DNA of 64,000 bases. Source: Kluyvera intermedia. GTDB lineage: Bacteria > Pseudomonadota > Gammaproteobacteria > Enterobacterales > Enterobacteriaceae. The position numbers were made by a program, and so were the translations under genes. The notes beneath the pieces were generated by a model. It was not told the DNA's origin and ran no database searches. It was given only the letters and a program-made list of their open reading frames with translations. Shown piece by piece: positions 51,708-61,231 of this stretch. How positions within the stretch are numbered: position 1 is the first letter of the stretch; every line of letters begins with the position of its first letter. The DNA is taken from NCBI RefSeq assembly GCF_034424175.1, contig NZ_CP139986.1, positions 868,001 through 932,000 of the forward strand, given 5' to 3'.

Positions 51708-53660
51708 ATGGCGCAGCGTGATAATCTCTATCGACGTCCAAGCGGTATCTATGTTCTGCGGATCACCGTTCCGGTTCGTTATCGCGCCCTGATAGGGCAG
51801 CGTGAAATTCATGCATCTACCCGCACAACCCACCTTGCAAATGCCAGAGCTATTGCCGCGCGTTTGCTGGAGAAGTGGTATGCGTCTCTGGAAGAGTTCA
51901 GGCAAGTGGATAAAGAGAAGATCAGGGGCAATGCCCCATTGTTGACTGGAGCAGGCAAAATCAGCCTGGCGTTGTTTTGCGGTTCATTTGGGGTAGGGGC
52001 TGAGACTGTCGTCCAGCATCTTCTGGCAGCCAATGTGCCGCTGTATGCCCTTGTGTCTAACCAGCGTGGCTTTCTGATTGATGATTTCAGCACGCTTGAG
52101 CGTGATCCTGATACGCATGGGTTCGTTTTGAATAACATTGCGTATGGCGGTGCTGAGGCTGCGGTAAACGGCTATATGCAGATTTACCAGCCGCAGTTTG
52201 CCCTTGTTGAATTGCTGAACGGGCGAGAGGTTGAGGTTACGGTATTCAGGGCTAACAACGGCAATCCTCTTTCCCTCTGGTTGTTGGATTTACCCGGGGT
52301 GACGCTGAATGCAAGTTCTTTGTTCATCAACAACGTGCAAGCTGAAAAACTGCGTAGCGCTTGGGATAAGGCGCTTGCGAAATCGGAGCCAACATTAAGT
52401 GCTCTGCCATGCGCTCCGGTAGGTGTAACACCAGCGATTCCTGTGGCCGCTACCATCAACCCGTATTGCAACCCGACATATGCGAGCATGACGGTTTCAG
52501 CATTGCTGAAAGCGTTTTTGGTCTATAAAAATACAGGCGATATTAAGCTAGCCAGCGAGGGGAAAATTCGTTCCAGAATTGAACACTTTGTGGAGATAAT
52601 GGGCGATTTAACTCTAGGCGAACTGAATCGTGACGTTGTGAAAGATTACGTCACCAAAATGCAGAATATGCCCGGTAATCTGTATTTGATGCGGCGAAAA
52701 TACAAGATTTCAGATACGCAAAAGCTTATTGAAATAGCACTAGCTGATGGCCAGCCAGTTATGAGTCGAGATGCCATTGGCAGGCATATTGAGTCACTGG
52801 GTTCTATGCTCAAATGGGCTAAGAGCGAACGTTACCTTTTTGATAACCCTGCTGAGAATGTGCTGGCTCAGCGCCGCGTGATGGTGCGTGAGCAGGATCG
52901 CCGCGACCTCTTCACCGACGAGGAACTAGAGCAAATTTTCTCGGGTGACTGGTTTAAGAAAGGCGCGGGAAAGCCCAATCAATACGGACGTTATACGAGC
53001 TTCCGCCCGTTTCACTACTGGTTGCCTCTGTTGGCATTATATGTGGGCGGGCGCATCAATGAGCTTTGCCAGCTTTATCTGACGGATATTCGCGAAGATA
53101 AAAACGGGGTTGCCTATATTGATTTTAACCTTGATGCACCGGATAAGGTGATGGATGAAGAAGCTCAGGCTGGTGGCGATAAATCATTAAAGACGGTGAA
53201 TGCGATCCGTCAGGTTCCAATTCACCCGCGACTTATCGAACTAGGGCTGCTGGAGTATGTAGATGCATTGAAAGCTGCCGGGTATGATCGTCTTTTCCCT
53301 GAGTTGAAGCACAACAAAATCAAAGGATATCGTGCCGCCGCATCAAAATGGTTTAACGAAAACTACTTTGGCAAAGTCCTCGGTTTTACCCGTGACGGTA
53401 AGAAAACGTTCCATTCGCTGCGGCATACTTTCATCAACACCGTAGACAAGTTTGAGATCAACGAACGCACGATTGCGCAGCTTGTTGGACATGTTCGGGG
53501 CAGCACCACCGCGATGACAACCTATCGTAAGGATGCTGATGTGGGAGAGCAATTGGGCGTGATTTCGCAGCTTCGCTACAGTTTGCCTGATATTGCGCAG
53601 TTCGACTCGCAAGCGGGTATCAAGGCGGTCATCGACGCACGGCGCAGGCATAAATCATAG
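51708..53660 (+). CDS. Large phage-type integrase of the second element
   Basis: 650 residues, with an N-terminal DUF6538-like arm (RPSGIYVLRITVPVRYRALIGQ) and an unusually long middle part before the core-binding domain. The catalytic residues are all present: Arg (VGGRINEL), Lys (SLKTVNAIR), His-x-x-Arg (FHSLRHTF), His (LVGHVRG) and Tyr (MTTYRKD). It reads away from the attachment site. GTCATACAGCCG before the ATG has no strong ribosome site. Ends in a terminator. Confidence 0.93.
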   Translation: MAQRDNLYRRPSGIYVLRITVPVRYRALIGQREIHASTRTTHLANARAIAARLLEKWYASLEEFRQVDKEKIRGNAPLLTGAGKISLALFCGSFGVGAETVVQHLLAANVPLYALVSNQRGFLIDDFSTLERDPDTHGFVLNNIAYGGAEAAVNGYMQIYQPQFALVELLNGREVEVTVFRANNGNPLSLWLLDLPGVTLNASSLFINNVQAEKLRSAWDKALAKSEPTLSALPCAPVGVTPAIPVAATINPYCNPTYASMTVSALLKAFLVYKNTGDIKLASEGKIRSRIEHFVEIMGDLTLGELNRDVVKDYVTKMQNMPGNLYLMRRKYKISDTQKLIEIALADGQPVMSRDAIGRHIESLGSMLKWAKSERYLFDNPAENVLAQRRVMVREQDRRDLFTDEELEQIFSGDWFKKGAGKPNQYGRYTSFRPFHYWLPLLALYVGGRINELCQLYLTDIREDKNGVAYIDFNLDAPDKVMDEEAQAGGDKSLKTVNAIRQVPIHPRLIELGLLEYVDALKAAGYDRLFPELKHNKIKGYRAAASKWFNENYFGKVLGFTRDGKKTFHSLRHTFINTVDKFEINERTIAQLVGHVRGSTTAMTTYRKDADVGEQLGVISQLRYSLPDIAQFDSQAGIKAVIDARRRHKS

Positions 53661-53670
53661 GATGTGCCAA

Positions 53671-53700
53671 ACGCGCCAGGAAGCTCTGTGGCGCGTTTTT
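53671..53700 (+). terminator. Integrase terminator, also left copy of a flanking repeat
   Basis: ACGCGCCA pairs with TGGCGCGT around GGAAGCTCTG, followed by T. A similar, partly decayed copy lies at 55519-55549; the Shedu gene stands between them. Confidence 0.8.
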
Positions 53701-53822
53701 ATCAAAGATAGTGTCTATCAGAGCAAAAGTTGCATTAGCCCTCGCTTGTGCTCTCTGTATCTGTAACCTAACAAATCAGCTAAAATAATTGTATTAGATA
53801 ACTTTATATAGAGGATGAATTA

Positions 53823-54980
53823 ATGGACAGCTACATGGAGCCAGATCCGGAGAAAACTTATATAAGCCCCAGCTTGCCATCTTTTGGTAACAAAGATTTG
53901 AAAATACGAATTGCCTCAAAAGCGATAGTTAGTAATGAAGGATATGAGTTCGCAAAAATTAAGGATGAAATTATACTCAGGCACAAGCTAGATGCATCAA
54001 CTTATATAACAGCGAAGTTTTTTGAAAGTAGCAAGGAAATATTTGTTCTATCTATTCAAAAGTTTCCCACGCAAACTGGACAGCCTTATGGTTCTGGTTT
54101 TTCTTTTATAGGTGATGAAATTGGTAAGTTTATTGAATTTCTAGCTAACATTAATTCAATGGGCTTTAACGGCAATGGTCCCATGAAAATTACGGATGAG
54201 GAGCTTAGGGAAATCGTTTTAACTAATAACCAAGCTTCACAACTTTTAAATGGGAATGAGGTGGCTATCTCTGAGGCGCTTAAAACACATGTGACTAAAA
54301 AAGATATTATATCAATAGCATACCGTAAAAAACAACTTGATACATTTAATCGACTTCTTAATGATGAAGCATTTTTTGAATATGCTAAGAAAGAAAAAAA
54401 CTGTTCGAATGCGGCTTTGTGGCAAAAGTTTTTTGAAAAAAATCCTTGGATCTTTGGATATGGATTAAGTTATATCTACTTATCAAGTTTGAACGATAAG
54501 AAAATAGAGCAAGTTGTTCAGGGAGCGCAGATTGGTCAACATGGAAAACGAGTTGATGGATTGCTGAAAACAAGAGGTGCAATTTCTAATCTATGCTTCG
54601 TTGAAATAAAAACAAATACAACTGGCTTACTAGCTAATACTCCATATCGCTCAGGTTGTTGGGCCCCATCTAGTGAATTAACTGGTGCGGTGGCACAAAT
54701 TCAAGGGACAGTTTCTTATGCTATGGATTCAATAAAAAGGAATTTAAATTTAACAGATTCTTATGGGGATCCAACGGGAGAGGAACTATTTAATTTTAAT
54801 CCAAAATCATTTTTGGTTGTAGGTAATCTCTCTCAGTTTTCATCTGATAATGGTATCAATCATGATAAATTGCGGTCGTTTGAAAATTTTAGAAGCAATT
54901 TGATACGTCCAGAAGTTATCACTTTTGATGAGCTGTATGAAAGAGCTCGGTTTATTGTTGCATTTAGCGAAAATACATGA
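53823..54980 (+). CDS. sduA: Shedu defence nuclease SduA (DUF4263)
   Basis: Anti-phage nuclease of 385 residues. The family pattern is clear: W200 to G212 (WQKFFEKNPWIFG), then the catalytic set of the PD-(D/E)XK-like fold, Asp245 in RVDGLL, Glu261 and Lys263 in FVEIKTN, and Gln292 in AVAQIQ. The N-terminal 190 residues are a variable sensing domain. GAGGATGAATTA precedes the ATG. Much richer in A/T than the integrase before it, pointing to separate origin. Single-gene Shedu is known to protect against phage. Confidence 0.88.
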   Translation: MDSYMEPDPEKTYISPSLPSFGNKDLKIRIASKAIVSNEGYEFAKIKDEIILRHKLDASTYITAKFFESSKEIFVLSIQKFPTQTGQPYGSGFSFIGDEIGKFIEFLANINSMGFNGNGPMKITDEELREIVLTNNQASQLLNGNEVAISEALKTHVTKKDIISIAYRKKQLDTFNRLLNDEAFFEYAKKEKNCSNAALWQKFFEKNPWIFGYGLSYIYLSSLNDKKIEQVVQGAQIGQHGKRVDGLLKTRGAISNLCFVEIKTNTTGLLANTPYRSGCWAPSSELTGAVAQIQGTVSYAMDSIKRNLNLTDSYGDPTGEELFNFNPKSFLVVGNLSQFSSDNGINHDKLRSFENFRSNLIRPEVITFDELYERARFIVAFSENT

Positions 54981-55068
54981 TCTCTTTTTTTATATGAAAA
55001 CTATAGATACCCCATAATGATCAAGGGGCTACAAATATTGTGGCGCCATGAACCGTATCCCTAATTAT

Positions 55069-55395
55069 TTATTTTCGGAGCCCGTCCACGCTTTCTGGTG
55101 GTAGGTTCATTACTGTTCTAATGCTGGTTCCAATGCTGCGAATAATGTCTTCGCGTGGGCCGCTGCGCCAGTCATCGCTTGCATAAAAAGCATTGAGAAT
55201 CGCAGCCATTTTTTCAGCGCTGTCAAAGGCGCGAATCAGGTAGTAGCAATCCGGATCATGAAGCGAGTTACCAAACGACACGACATCGATCCCGTGTCCT
55301 TGGTGTAGGGGAACACTGATTTCCTGCATGATGGCATGAAAAGCGGCACCGCTGCCTTTGCGTAAGGTGTATTGCAGTTTTTCGACGATTCTCAA
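55069..55395 (-). CDS. NIPSNAP-like small protein (108 aa)
   Basis: A ferredoxin-like/dimeric alpha-beta barrel protein: IVEKLQYTLRKGSGAAFHAIM, then VVSFGNSLHDPDCYYLIRAF and the conserved FYASDDWRSGPREDII. This matches NIPSNAP/ABM-type families, whose members are small oxygenases or stress proteins of uncertain role. TTG start at 55395 with GGAG seven bases before it. GC content nearer the chromosome, unlike Shedu. Confidence 0.7.
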   Translation of the reverse strand: MRIVEKLQYTLRKGSGAAFHAIMQEISVPLHQGHGIDVVSFGNSLHDPDCYYLIRAFDSAEKMAAILNAFYASDDWRSGPREDIIRSIGTSIRTVMNLPPESVDGLRK

Positions 55396-55518
55396 GCGTT
55401 ATCTCCGTGTCGCCCTTGGGCGGCTCCTAGTTGACAGTAATAAAGTAAACCGGACTGGGCCATGAAGCTACTACTAATCAGTCAGTCATCCGTAAGCAGG
55501 AGCAGCAAGCCCCCTCAG

Positions 55519-55549
55519 ACGCGCTGGGAAGCTCTCTGGCGAGTTTTTT
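55519..55549. repeat. Decayed copy of the integrase terminator
   Basis: ACGCGCTGGGAAGCTCTCTGG followed by CGAGTTTTTT: 26 of 30 positions agree with 53671-53700 by my count. Its stem has lost complementarity, so it is a relic. The two copies frame Shedu and the NIPSNAP-like gene. The remainder of 55396-55706 holds no gene I can support. Confidence 0.65.
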
Positions 55550-55706
55550 AAAGAAGGTAGTGGAAATCATGGTGCAAAATTCGCGGCGCTCTCATAGAGT
55601 TCCTGGCGTAGCCAAGTGAAACAGGTTGCATTCGAATGGAATCAAAATGCCGCGTGATAACCTGTCATAACTATATTATGCGGCCACACATAATCCCGGC
55701 TATAAA

Positions 55707-55739
55707 AGCTCAAAAACTTCTCCGGCAAGTTTTTGAGCT
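55707..55739 (-). terminator. Terminator of the lipoprotein gene
   Basis: AGCTCAAAAACTT and AAGTTTTTGAGCT form a 13-pair perfect stem just after the stop codon on the minus strand. Confidence 0.85.
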
Positions 55740-55747
55740 GATGGCTA

Positions 55748-56299
55748 TTACCAGTCTTTTGCAGCAGAGCTACTTTCAGTCACGATCTCTCGTTTGTATT
55801 GTTCAACAATATCATTCAAAGCTTTTTTAGCTTTTGCTTGTCCACCAACAGTCATATTTGGCGAATCTATAGCAGGGAACGCAATCCCGCTGGCTACATG
55901 AGCCGGACGATAAATGTGGATATCATCAAAGGTAATGCGGGCTTTATCATCCTTTGTGTCGATTTTCATAGTGAATTTATATCGAACATCTTCATTAGCC
56001 AAGCAATCATTAAAACCGTCACATGGGTATTTAACATTCCCTTTACCAACAATCGAACCTTCTTCTTTATCGGCATATTGAATCACGCTGTTAGAATCAG
56101 TGAAGGCCTTTGCAACCCAAATTTTGGAACTGCTGTAAAGTGCATCCTTTTTAACCCCGGGAACGTTAACAACACTGACTATACTACCCAGCGGTTGTTT
56201 AGCTGCTTCCATATCTGGTGAGGTAACACAACCAGTCAACACTGTAATACTGGATACAATCAAACTTGCTAAAATAGCTTTCATCATTACTTTGTTCAT
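55748..56299 (-). CDS. Lipoprotein, DUF4468-like domain (183 aa)
   Basis: Signal peptide with lipobox LTGC (MNKVMMKAILASL... VLTGCV), so anchored in a membrane. The mature part alternates strands and helices (SIVSVVNVPGVKKDALYSSSKIWVAKAF), the TBP-like pattern of DUF4468 proteins found on many elements. AAGGACAAATCG precedes the ATG at 56299; a longer frame upstream would hide the signal peptide. Function unknown. Confidence 0.75.
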   Translation of the reverse strand: MNKVMMKAILASLIVSSITVLTGCVTSPDMEAAKQPLGSIVSVVNVPGVKKDALYSSSKIWVAKAFTDSNSVIQYADKEEGSIVGKGNVKYPCDGFNDCLANEDVRYKFTMKIDTKDDKARITFDDIHIYRPAHVASGIAFPAIDSPNMTVGGQAKAKKALNDIVEQYKREIVTESSSAAKDW

Positions 56300-56401
56300 T
56301 CGATTTGTCCTTAGCGCATTTTTATTAAGTGCAGTATGTAAATATGGCGCGGAATGAAGTTGGTTTCTCAAAGCCGCAGGAAAGGTCTCGCTTTTCTATT
56401 G

Positions 56402-56974
56402 TCAGCCATAGTGGATATAGGCCATAACAGCGACAGCAACGAGTGCGCCAAAACGTAATAAGCCTTTACGATGCTTGGTTACCCATTTCCGCTCGTAACG
56501 CAGCGGCGTGTAGAATGGAGTTACCCATTTAAGGAACTCTGCGTTGAGGTTGTCCAAAGACACTTCGGGTTCTTTAAGATTGCTGGCGACGATGTATTGG
56601 CGTCGTAGTAAATCGACCCGGCAGTTACCGATGCGTTCTCTTTCAGTTGTAAGCTCAGACTCATCAACGAAATTAAACGACTCTATGACAACTTGGTGTG
56701 CGGCCTGTAAATCTTTATGGGTGACAAAAGCATCACAGGTGATCAGGCTCCCTTGAGAGGTGAATGTCTGGAGGTCGATGCCGTGAGTTGCTTGTAAATT
56801 ATCAATTAGTTGTTGTCTGATGCCTCTATCAAATGGCCGGATGTAACCCCATTTGGGATCGATATCTCGACCACACTCCACATAGCTGAAAAACTCGCCT
56901 TCTATGGAATTGCCATGCCAATCAAAGCGCACATAACCATCCGGTTGGGCTTGGTAATAACTGGATACGGGCAT
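56402..56974 (-). CDS. Hypothetical tail-anchored membrane protein (190 aa)
   Basis: AAGGAAGCTT before ATG. A soluble part of about 165 residues is followed by a single C-terminal membrane helix (LLRFGALVAVAVMAYIHYG) after a basic stretch (KWVTKHRKG). No family recognised. Transcribed towards the lipoprotein gene, 102 bp away, so it may belong with it. Confidence 0.65.
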   Translation of the reverse strand: MPVSSYYQAQPDGYVRFDWHGNSIEGEFFSYVECGRDIDPKWGYIRPFDRGIRQQLIDNLQATHGIDLQTFTSQGSLITCDAFVTHKDLQAAHQVVIESFNFVDESELTTERERIGNCRVDLLRRQYIVASNLKEPEVSLDNLNAEFLKWVTPFYTPLRYERKWVTKHRKGLLRFGALVAVAVMAYIHYG

Positions 56975-57383
56975 AAGCTTCCTTGAGAAAGACGATCAGA
57001 AAATTCCTAAGTAGCTAATTGAACTATGTGGGAGAGAATTTTTCAACAATGTTTATCTGCAAGTATAAGGATGATTTTGCAACCCCCGAAGTTTTTGAAC
57101 GCAATGCCTAAGAGGGGGGCTTCCAAACCTAGGACCTCCACTTTTTCGCGCCCAGCTTATTTGGCTGCATTTGCACCGCGAACACGTTGAAGGTTAACAA
57201 TGTTTGGTTCGTGTTTGATTGAAAGGAACAGCAACCAACAAACAGTGATAACTACGGTATGTAAGCTAATAGTTGAGTTGCTATATATATAGTTATTAAG
57301 AGAACTGCATCCAGACCAGCAGGAATGCGGCTTCTTTCTTGCTGATTGTCACTTTTTTTTGGAATAGGGGAACGGGCCGCGGC
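56975..57383. other. Gene-free stretch upstream of the tail-anchored protein
   Basis: No convincing gene. It contains a loose inverted repeat (TGTTTGGTT near 57200 and AACCAACAAACA near 57232) and an AT-rich TATATATA stretch near 57280. Next to a replication-initiator-like gene this could be an origin, but no nick-site motif is recognisable. Confidence 0.4.
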
Positions 57384-58397
57384 TCAAACGTTGAGACGGC
57401 GTAAAGCACCTTTGACGGAGTTTTGCAGATCGTTAACAACCGCCAGATGAGAGCTTTCTTTACGCAGGCGCTTATCACCGTTGACCATCATCCAGCTACG
57501 TTTATCCCTACGGCCGATATTATCGAAAGAATGCAATCCGCGTTCGGCTGTAGCATCGTTCACCTTACGAACCGCATTGATAGCGGTAACCCGGAACATA
57601 TCACCGTTAGCCATCATTTCAGGTTCAATTGGTTTGCGAAATTTGAACAGGTGAGTGAGGGTTTCAAATCGAAAGCGCTGCATGTCGCTAAGACGGTGAA
57701 GAGAGTAGTGAGTGAGCGCAGCACCTTTTAACGTGACTTCAACACGAGCGCGTTGCTCTTCTACAGGTAGTTTCTGACCGTTGTCAGTGCGTTTGTGGTA
57801 GACCTGCCACGAGATGTTGTCCCACTTGTTACCTGTCCTGAAGTTTCGATATGGAGTGATACGTGTTCCGGGGAAAAGGTAGACGTTTTTCCACGAAGTG
57901 GGATTGAATTGCCTTGGTCGGGTTCCGTTACTAAATAGGCTTGTCTGAAGCCGATAGGTCATTGCTCTTGTCGCTGATACTGACCGTTGCTTATGCCTGA
58001 AATCGCAGAAAACTTCGACTCCCACGATTTGCGGCTCATGCACAAAGGGGAAACGGTTTTGCAGTGATTTGAGTGCCGTTTCCAGCTTCCCGCAATGTTT
58101 TACCAGTAGATCGCGGAAGCGAATCCGAAACACATCGTTAGTGTTGCTTATCATGGGCTTTACCCACGGTTTAATGTTGTTACCGGGACGGAGTTCGCAT
58201 GATGTCAACTTTGAGATACGTAGGCCGCAGGGTTCAACCCAGAGTTTTAATCCAGTGAGTTTATGTAGTTCGTCTTGGATGAAGCGATGCTGGGTCCGTT
58301 TGGATAAACTGACTTTTATGTCCAGCCAGTCGATCCCGGCTGAAACCTTAAAGGATTTGCGGTCTGCTTCGGTAGCTTTGCATTTTCGACTTTTCAT
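57384..58397 (-). CDS. Replication-initiator-like protein (possible rolling-circle Rep)
   Basis: 337 basic residues. The order of motifs resembles gene II/Rep_trans-type initiators: an N-terminal SAGIDWLDIKVS strand, VGVEVFCDF (acidic strand), WQVYHKRTDN (Tyr/Lys motif) and RARVEVTLKG, followed by a Lys/Arg-rich helical tail. I cannot place the catalytic Tyr with certainty. AAGGTCGCACT precedes the ATG. If correct, the element can replicate after excision. Confidence 0.5.
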   Translation of the reverse strand: MKSRKCKATEADRKSFKVSAGIDWLDIKVSLSKRTQHRFIQDELHKLTGLKLWVEPCGLRISKLTSCELRPGNNIKPWVKPMISNTNDVFRIRFRDLLVKHCGKLETALKSLQNRFPFVHEPQIVGVEVFCDFRHKQRSVSATRAMTYRLQTSLFSNGTRPRQFNPTSWKNVYLFPGTRITPYRNFRTGNKWDNISWQVYHKRTDNGQKLPVEEQRARVEVTLKGAALTHYSLHRLSDMQRFRFETLTHLFKFRKPIEPEMMANGDMFRVTAINAVRKVNDATAERGLHSFDNIGRRDKRSWMMVNGDKRLRKESSHLAVVNDLQNSVKGALRRLNV

Positions 58398-58551
58398 AGT
58401 GCGACCTTATTGAACGAAACCTCAAAAACGCCCATAGGGTCATTAGCTGATGGGGGAATTTGAGTGTGTTTTGAGCAAGGTAGCACAACGATTTTCTTAT
58501 AAAAACCTTATTTTTCATGGGACTGCGTTCAGTTTTTGAAAGCACTCATCG

Positions 58552-59022
58552 TCATTGGTTTAAAGGTATGAGAACACTGTCATTTTTCATATATAAAGGA
58601 TGCCTTGGCTCACCTGTGGCGTTTAAGACGAAGCACATTGCGCTCGCTGGTAATAGCTGACGGATGGCCATTGAGCGTTTAAGGTGTCTGCCTTCGTTTC
58701 CCCATGCAGCAACGATAAGGCCTGCTCCGTCGATAAGTCGCATTAAGTGGCTGTCGTTGTCGGCTCCAATAGGGTCGGCTGCTTTCATCATCTCAAAGCG
58801 GTCGGTATGAACGAAAGCAAAAAGGTTGGCCATATAGACACCACCGTAGCCCCAGCTCTTGGCAAACGATATGCAACGGCTCAATGTTTGATCATCGTTC
58901 TCAACATCGGCGTATGAAGGGTTTAGCCCAATGAAAAGGGTATATGGTTTTGATGCGTCCCAGATCCGTGATAACGAGTAGCGATACTTTCTACACGGTG
59001 AAAATATAGCGTCTTTGATCAT
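58552..59022 (-). CDS. DUF1643-domain protein (156 aa)
   Basis: A one-domain protein with the DUF1643 pattern: RYSLSRIWD near the start, FIGLNPSYADVENDDQTLSR (the LNPS-x-A signature), then YGGVYMANLFAF, and VAAWGNEGRH in the second half. DUF1643 proteins are common on phages, plasmids and islands; the function is unknown, and a nucleotide-related role has been guessed from the fold. AAGGACACAGGAA precedes the ATG. Confidence 0.85.
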   Translation of the reverse strand: MIKDAIFSPCRKYRYSLSRIWDASKPYTLFIGLNPSYADVENDDQTLSRCISFAKSWGYGGVYMANLFAFVHTDRFEMMKAADPIGADNDSHLMRLIDGAGLIVAAWGNEGRHLKRSMAIRQLLPASAMCFVLNATGEPRHPLYMKNDSVLIPLNQ

Positions 59023-59214
59023 TTCCTGTGTCCTTATGAAGTGATGGATTCAGCCTAACAGGTTTACACGTAGTTTAAGCGCCAAAAAACGACCGTTTTC
59101 CGACACCTTCCAATCGCGTGCTTTCATACTGTTGGAAAATTAGCCTTGGCTTTTCTGGCAGGCCATCCTAATGTTGGCCTCGTTTTCTGGCAGGGGCCGG
59201 ATGAGGAGATGACT

Positions 59215-59838
59215 ATGGCGATTTTTGGCTACGGGCGTGTTTCGACATCGCAACAGGATACTGAGAACCAACGGCTGGAACTTGGGCAGGCTGGGTGGCA
59301 AATTGATTACTGGTTCGCTGATGTTGTTAGCGGGAAGGTTCCGGCAATGCAACGTAAAGCGTTTTCTGAAATGCTCAATAAAATCCGTGATGGTGAAACG
59401 TTGGTGGTAGCGAAACTCGATCGTCTGGGGCGTGATGCGATTGACGTCCTGCAAACGACAAAGGCGCTGGCTGAGCGTAATATCAAAGTCATTGTCCACC
59501 AGCTTGGCACAACTGATCTCACCTCTGCTGCCGGTAAGCTTCTGTTGTCGATGCTGGCAGCAGTTGCGGAGATGGAGCGTGACTTGCTAATTGAACGCAC
59601 TCAGGCGGGGCTGTCACGAGCAAAAGCCGAAGGCAAGAAGCTGGGAAGACCGTCGAAAATAGCGCCTGAAGCCCGTGACGCGATTGTAGAGAAAAAGTAT
59701 AGCGGAACCAGTGTCAGTGCGTTAGCACGAGAATATGGCGTTTCTAGAGCGACTATAGCGTCTATCATGTCTTTAAACGAGAGCAGAGTGTCACAGAATG
59801 AGAAGGATGAGATTGATGTCATTTATAAGGTGTTGTAG
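59215..59838 (+). CDS. Serine recombinase (resolvase/invertase family)
   Basis: 207 residues. FGYGRVSTSQQD at the N-terminus carries the catalytic Ser at 10 with Arg8; AKLDRLGRD near residue 68 and the long helix MLAAVAEMERDLLIERTQAGL follow. The C-terminal HTH is SVSALAREYGVSRATIAS. Size and layout match Tn3-type resolvases and Hin/Gin invertases. GAGGAG six bases before ATG 59215 decides the start. Directly upstream of the defence-like operon. Confidence 0.92.
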   Translation: MAIFGYGRVSTSQQDTENQRLELGQAGWQIDYWFADVVSGKVPAMQRKAFSEMLNKIRDGETLVVAKLDRLGRDAIDVLQTTKALAERNIKVIVHQLGTTDLTSAAGKLLLSMLAAVAEMERDLLIERTQAGLSRAKAEGKKLGRPSKIAPEARDAIVEKKYSGTSVSALAREYGVSRATIASIMSLNESRVSQNEKDEIDVIYKVL

Positions 59839-59904
59839 ATTTTCTGAGTAGCTCATGATCGTCATAATGAGATAAGAGCGTAGTAATCATTATAGGGGGT
59901 GTAA

Positions 59905-60249
59905 ATGTCGCTTGTTCTTCCTGTGAGATTAGATAGCGAAATATTAATTTCGAACGGAAATGATTCTTTTTCGATAACTCAATTAACAGATTTTTATATA
60001 ACTGGTAATTATAGGTTTTTTGATTTGTCTGGGATGCCAACAAAGGTGAATGGTTATGACTCTTCAAATGAAAATGAAGGTAGAGGACTGAGGGTAACCA
60101 ATCTATGTGGGATTCTAAATGGAGAATTTCTTAAGCTATGTCCAAAATGTGGTCAGGCCAAGAACTTTTATCATTATGGAGCTTCATATAGAACGACTAA
60201 TGAGAAAAGAGACCAAAGTGAATGTGAGGTTTGTAGAGGTAATTATTAA
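59905..60249 (+). CDS. Zinc-ribbon protein (114 aa)
   Basis: An AT-rich gene. The C-terminal third has two Cys pairs, CPKCG and CEVC, 25-30 residues apart, a treble-clef or zinc-ribbon arrangement. The N-terminal part is beta-rich without known motif. It stands 27 bp before the DUF4365 gene in the same direction and shares its low GC, so it likely belongs to that operon; it could sense or bind nucleic acid. Confidence 0.7.
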   Translation: MSLVLPVRLDSEILISNGNDSFSITQLTDFYITGNYRFFDLSGMPTKVNGYDSSNENEGRGLRVTNLCGILNGEFLKLCPKCGQAKNFYHYGASYRTTNEKRDQSECEVCRGNY

Positions 60250-60276
60250 AAAATTAAATGTTGCTAGGTGGTTTTT

Positions 60277-61230
60277 ATGACAAGAGTAACTTCTGAATCC
60301 CACATTGGCGAGCTAGGTTCAGCGTTTTTACAATATCTATGTAGCAAACAAGAAGTAATTTACCGTCCAGTTAGGATTTTTGATGTTGGTATAGATGCGT
60401 TTATTGAGCCTCAAGTGGGCAATATTGCTACAGGAGCAATGATAGGAGTTCAAATAAAAACAGGGAAAAGTTTTAAAACGAGTTCAGGTCGTTATTCTTT
60501 CAAAAGTGATAAAGCTCATTTTGAATATTGGTCTAGATGCACTTTACCTATAATAGGTGTCGTCTATGATCCTGAGGATGAAAAAGGTGTTTGGGTTAAT
60601 TTGAGCGATATAGCTAAGGACAGGCTTACCAATAAAGGGCCATGGGTAATTAATCTTTCGGTTCAAGAACACTTATTAGACTCTGACAGCTTGCAAACCC
60701 TTATTGATAGCGCTGAATTAACAAGGATTAAGAAAGATTTTATTAAATTTTCTTACTTAACCATGCCTCAATCGAATCAAAAGAAAGAGAAAAATTCATT
60801 TCAAAATTTAAGCACCATCTCATCTCATACTGCATGGGATGAACTATTAGATACTTTTCTTTCCCTTCTTTATGATGACAGAATTGTTGCTGATGCTGGT
60901 TATAGATTAAGTTTATATTTCCCGAAGGAAAAAAGTGATTTTCGCTACCAATATATAATAAAAAAATTGTCTTTGCTTAATGATGTCCAGTTAATCAAAA
61001 TGATATTTTCAGTGAAGGTTGCATTGGATGATTGTTATGAGCATGTGGCGGAGCATATATGTAATATAATGAGATACATTCCAGATATATGTTTAAGGTT
61101 GGAAAGTATTATCTTCAACAATAATTTGAGTAATGATGTGAATGCTGTTGCTATTCAATTGATTGAATCTTTATCAGAATATGAACGTCAAGATTTATGG
61201 GACATGATTAGTAATAAAAGGTTGTTGTAA
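60277..61230 (+). CDS. DUF4365-domain protein, PD-(D/E)XK-like nuclease candidate
   Basis: 317 residues. The N-terminal DUF4365 domain shows the helix IGELGSAFLQYLCSK, Asp40 in VGIDAFIE, and Q59-I-K61 in GVQIKTG: together the Asp ... (Glu/Gln)-x-Lys core of PD-(D/E)XK nucleases. The C-terminal half is helical, repeat-like, without known match. The ATG at 60277 is preferred, with AGGTGG before it. One base separates its stop from the SIR2 start, so both are made together. Confidence 0.75.
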   Translation: MTRVTSESHIGELGSAFLQYLCSKQEVIYRPVRIFDVGIDAFIEPQVGNIATGAMIGVQIKTGKSFKTSSGRYSFKSDKAHFEYWSRCTLPIIGVVYDPEDEKGVWVNLSDIAKDRLTNKGPWVINLSVQEHLLDSDSLQTLIDSAELTRIKKDFIKFSYLTMPQSNQKKEKNSFQNLSTISSHTAWDELLDTFLSLLYDDRIVADAGYRLSLYFPKEKSDFRYQYIIKKLSLLNDVQLIKMIFSVKVALDDCYEHVAEHICNIMRYIPDICLRLESIIFNNNLSNDVNAVAIQLIESLSEYERQDLWDMISNKRLL

Positions 61231-61231
61231 C

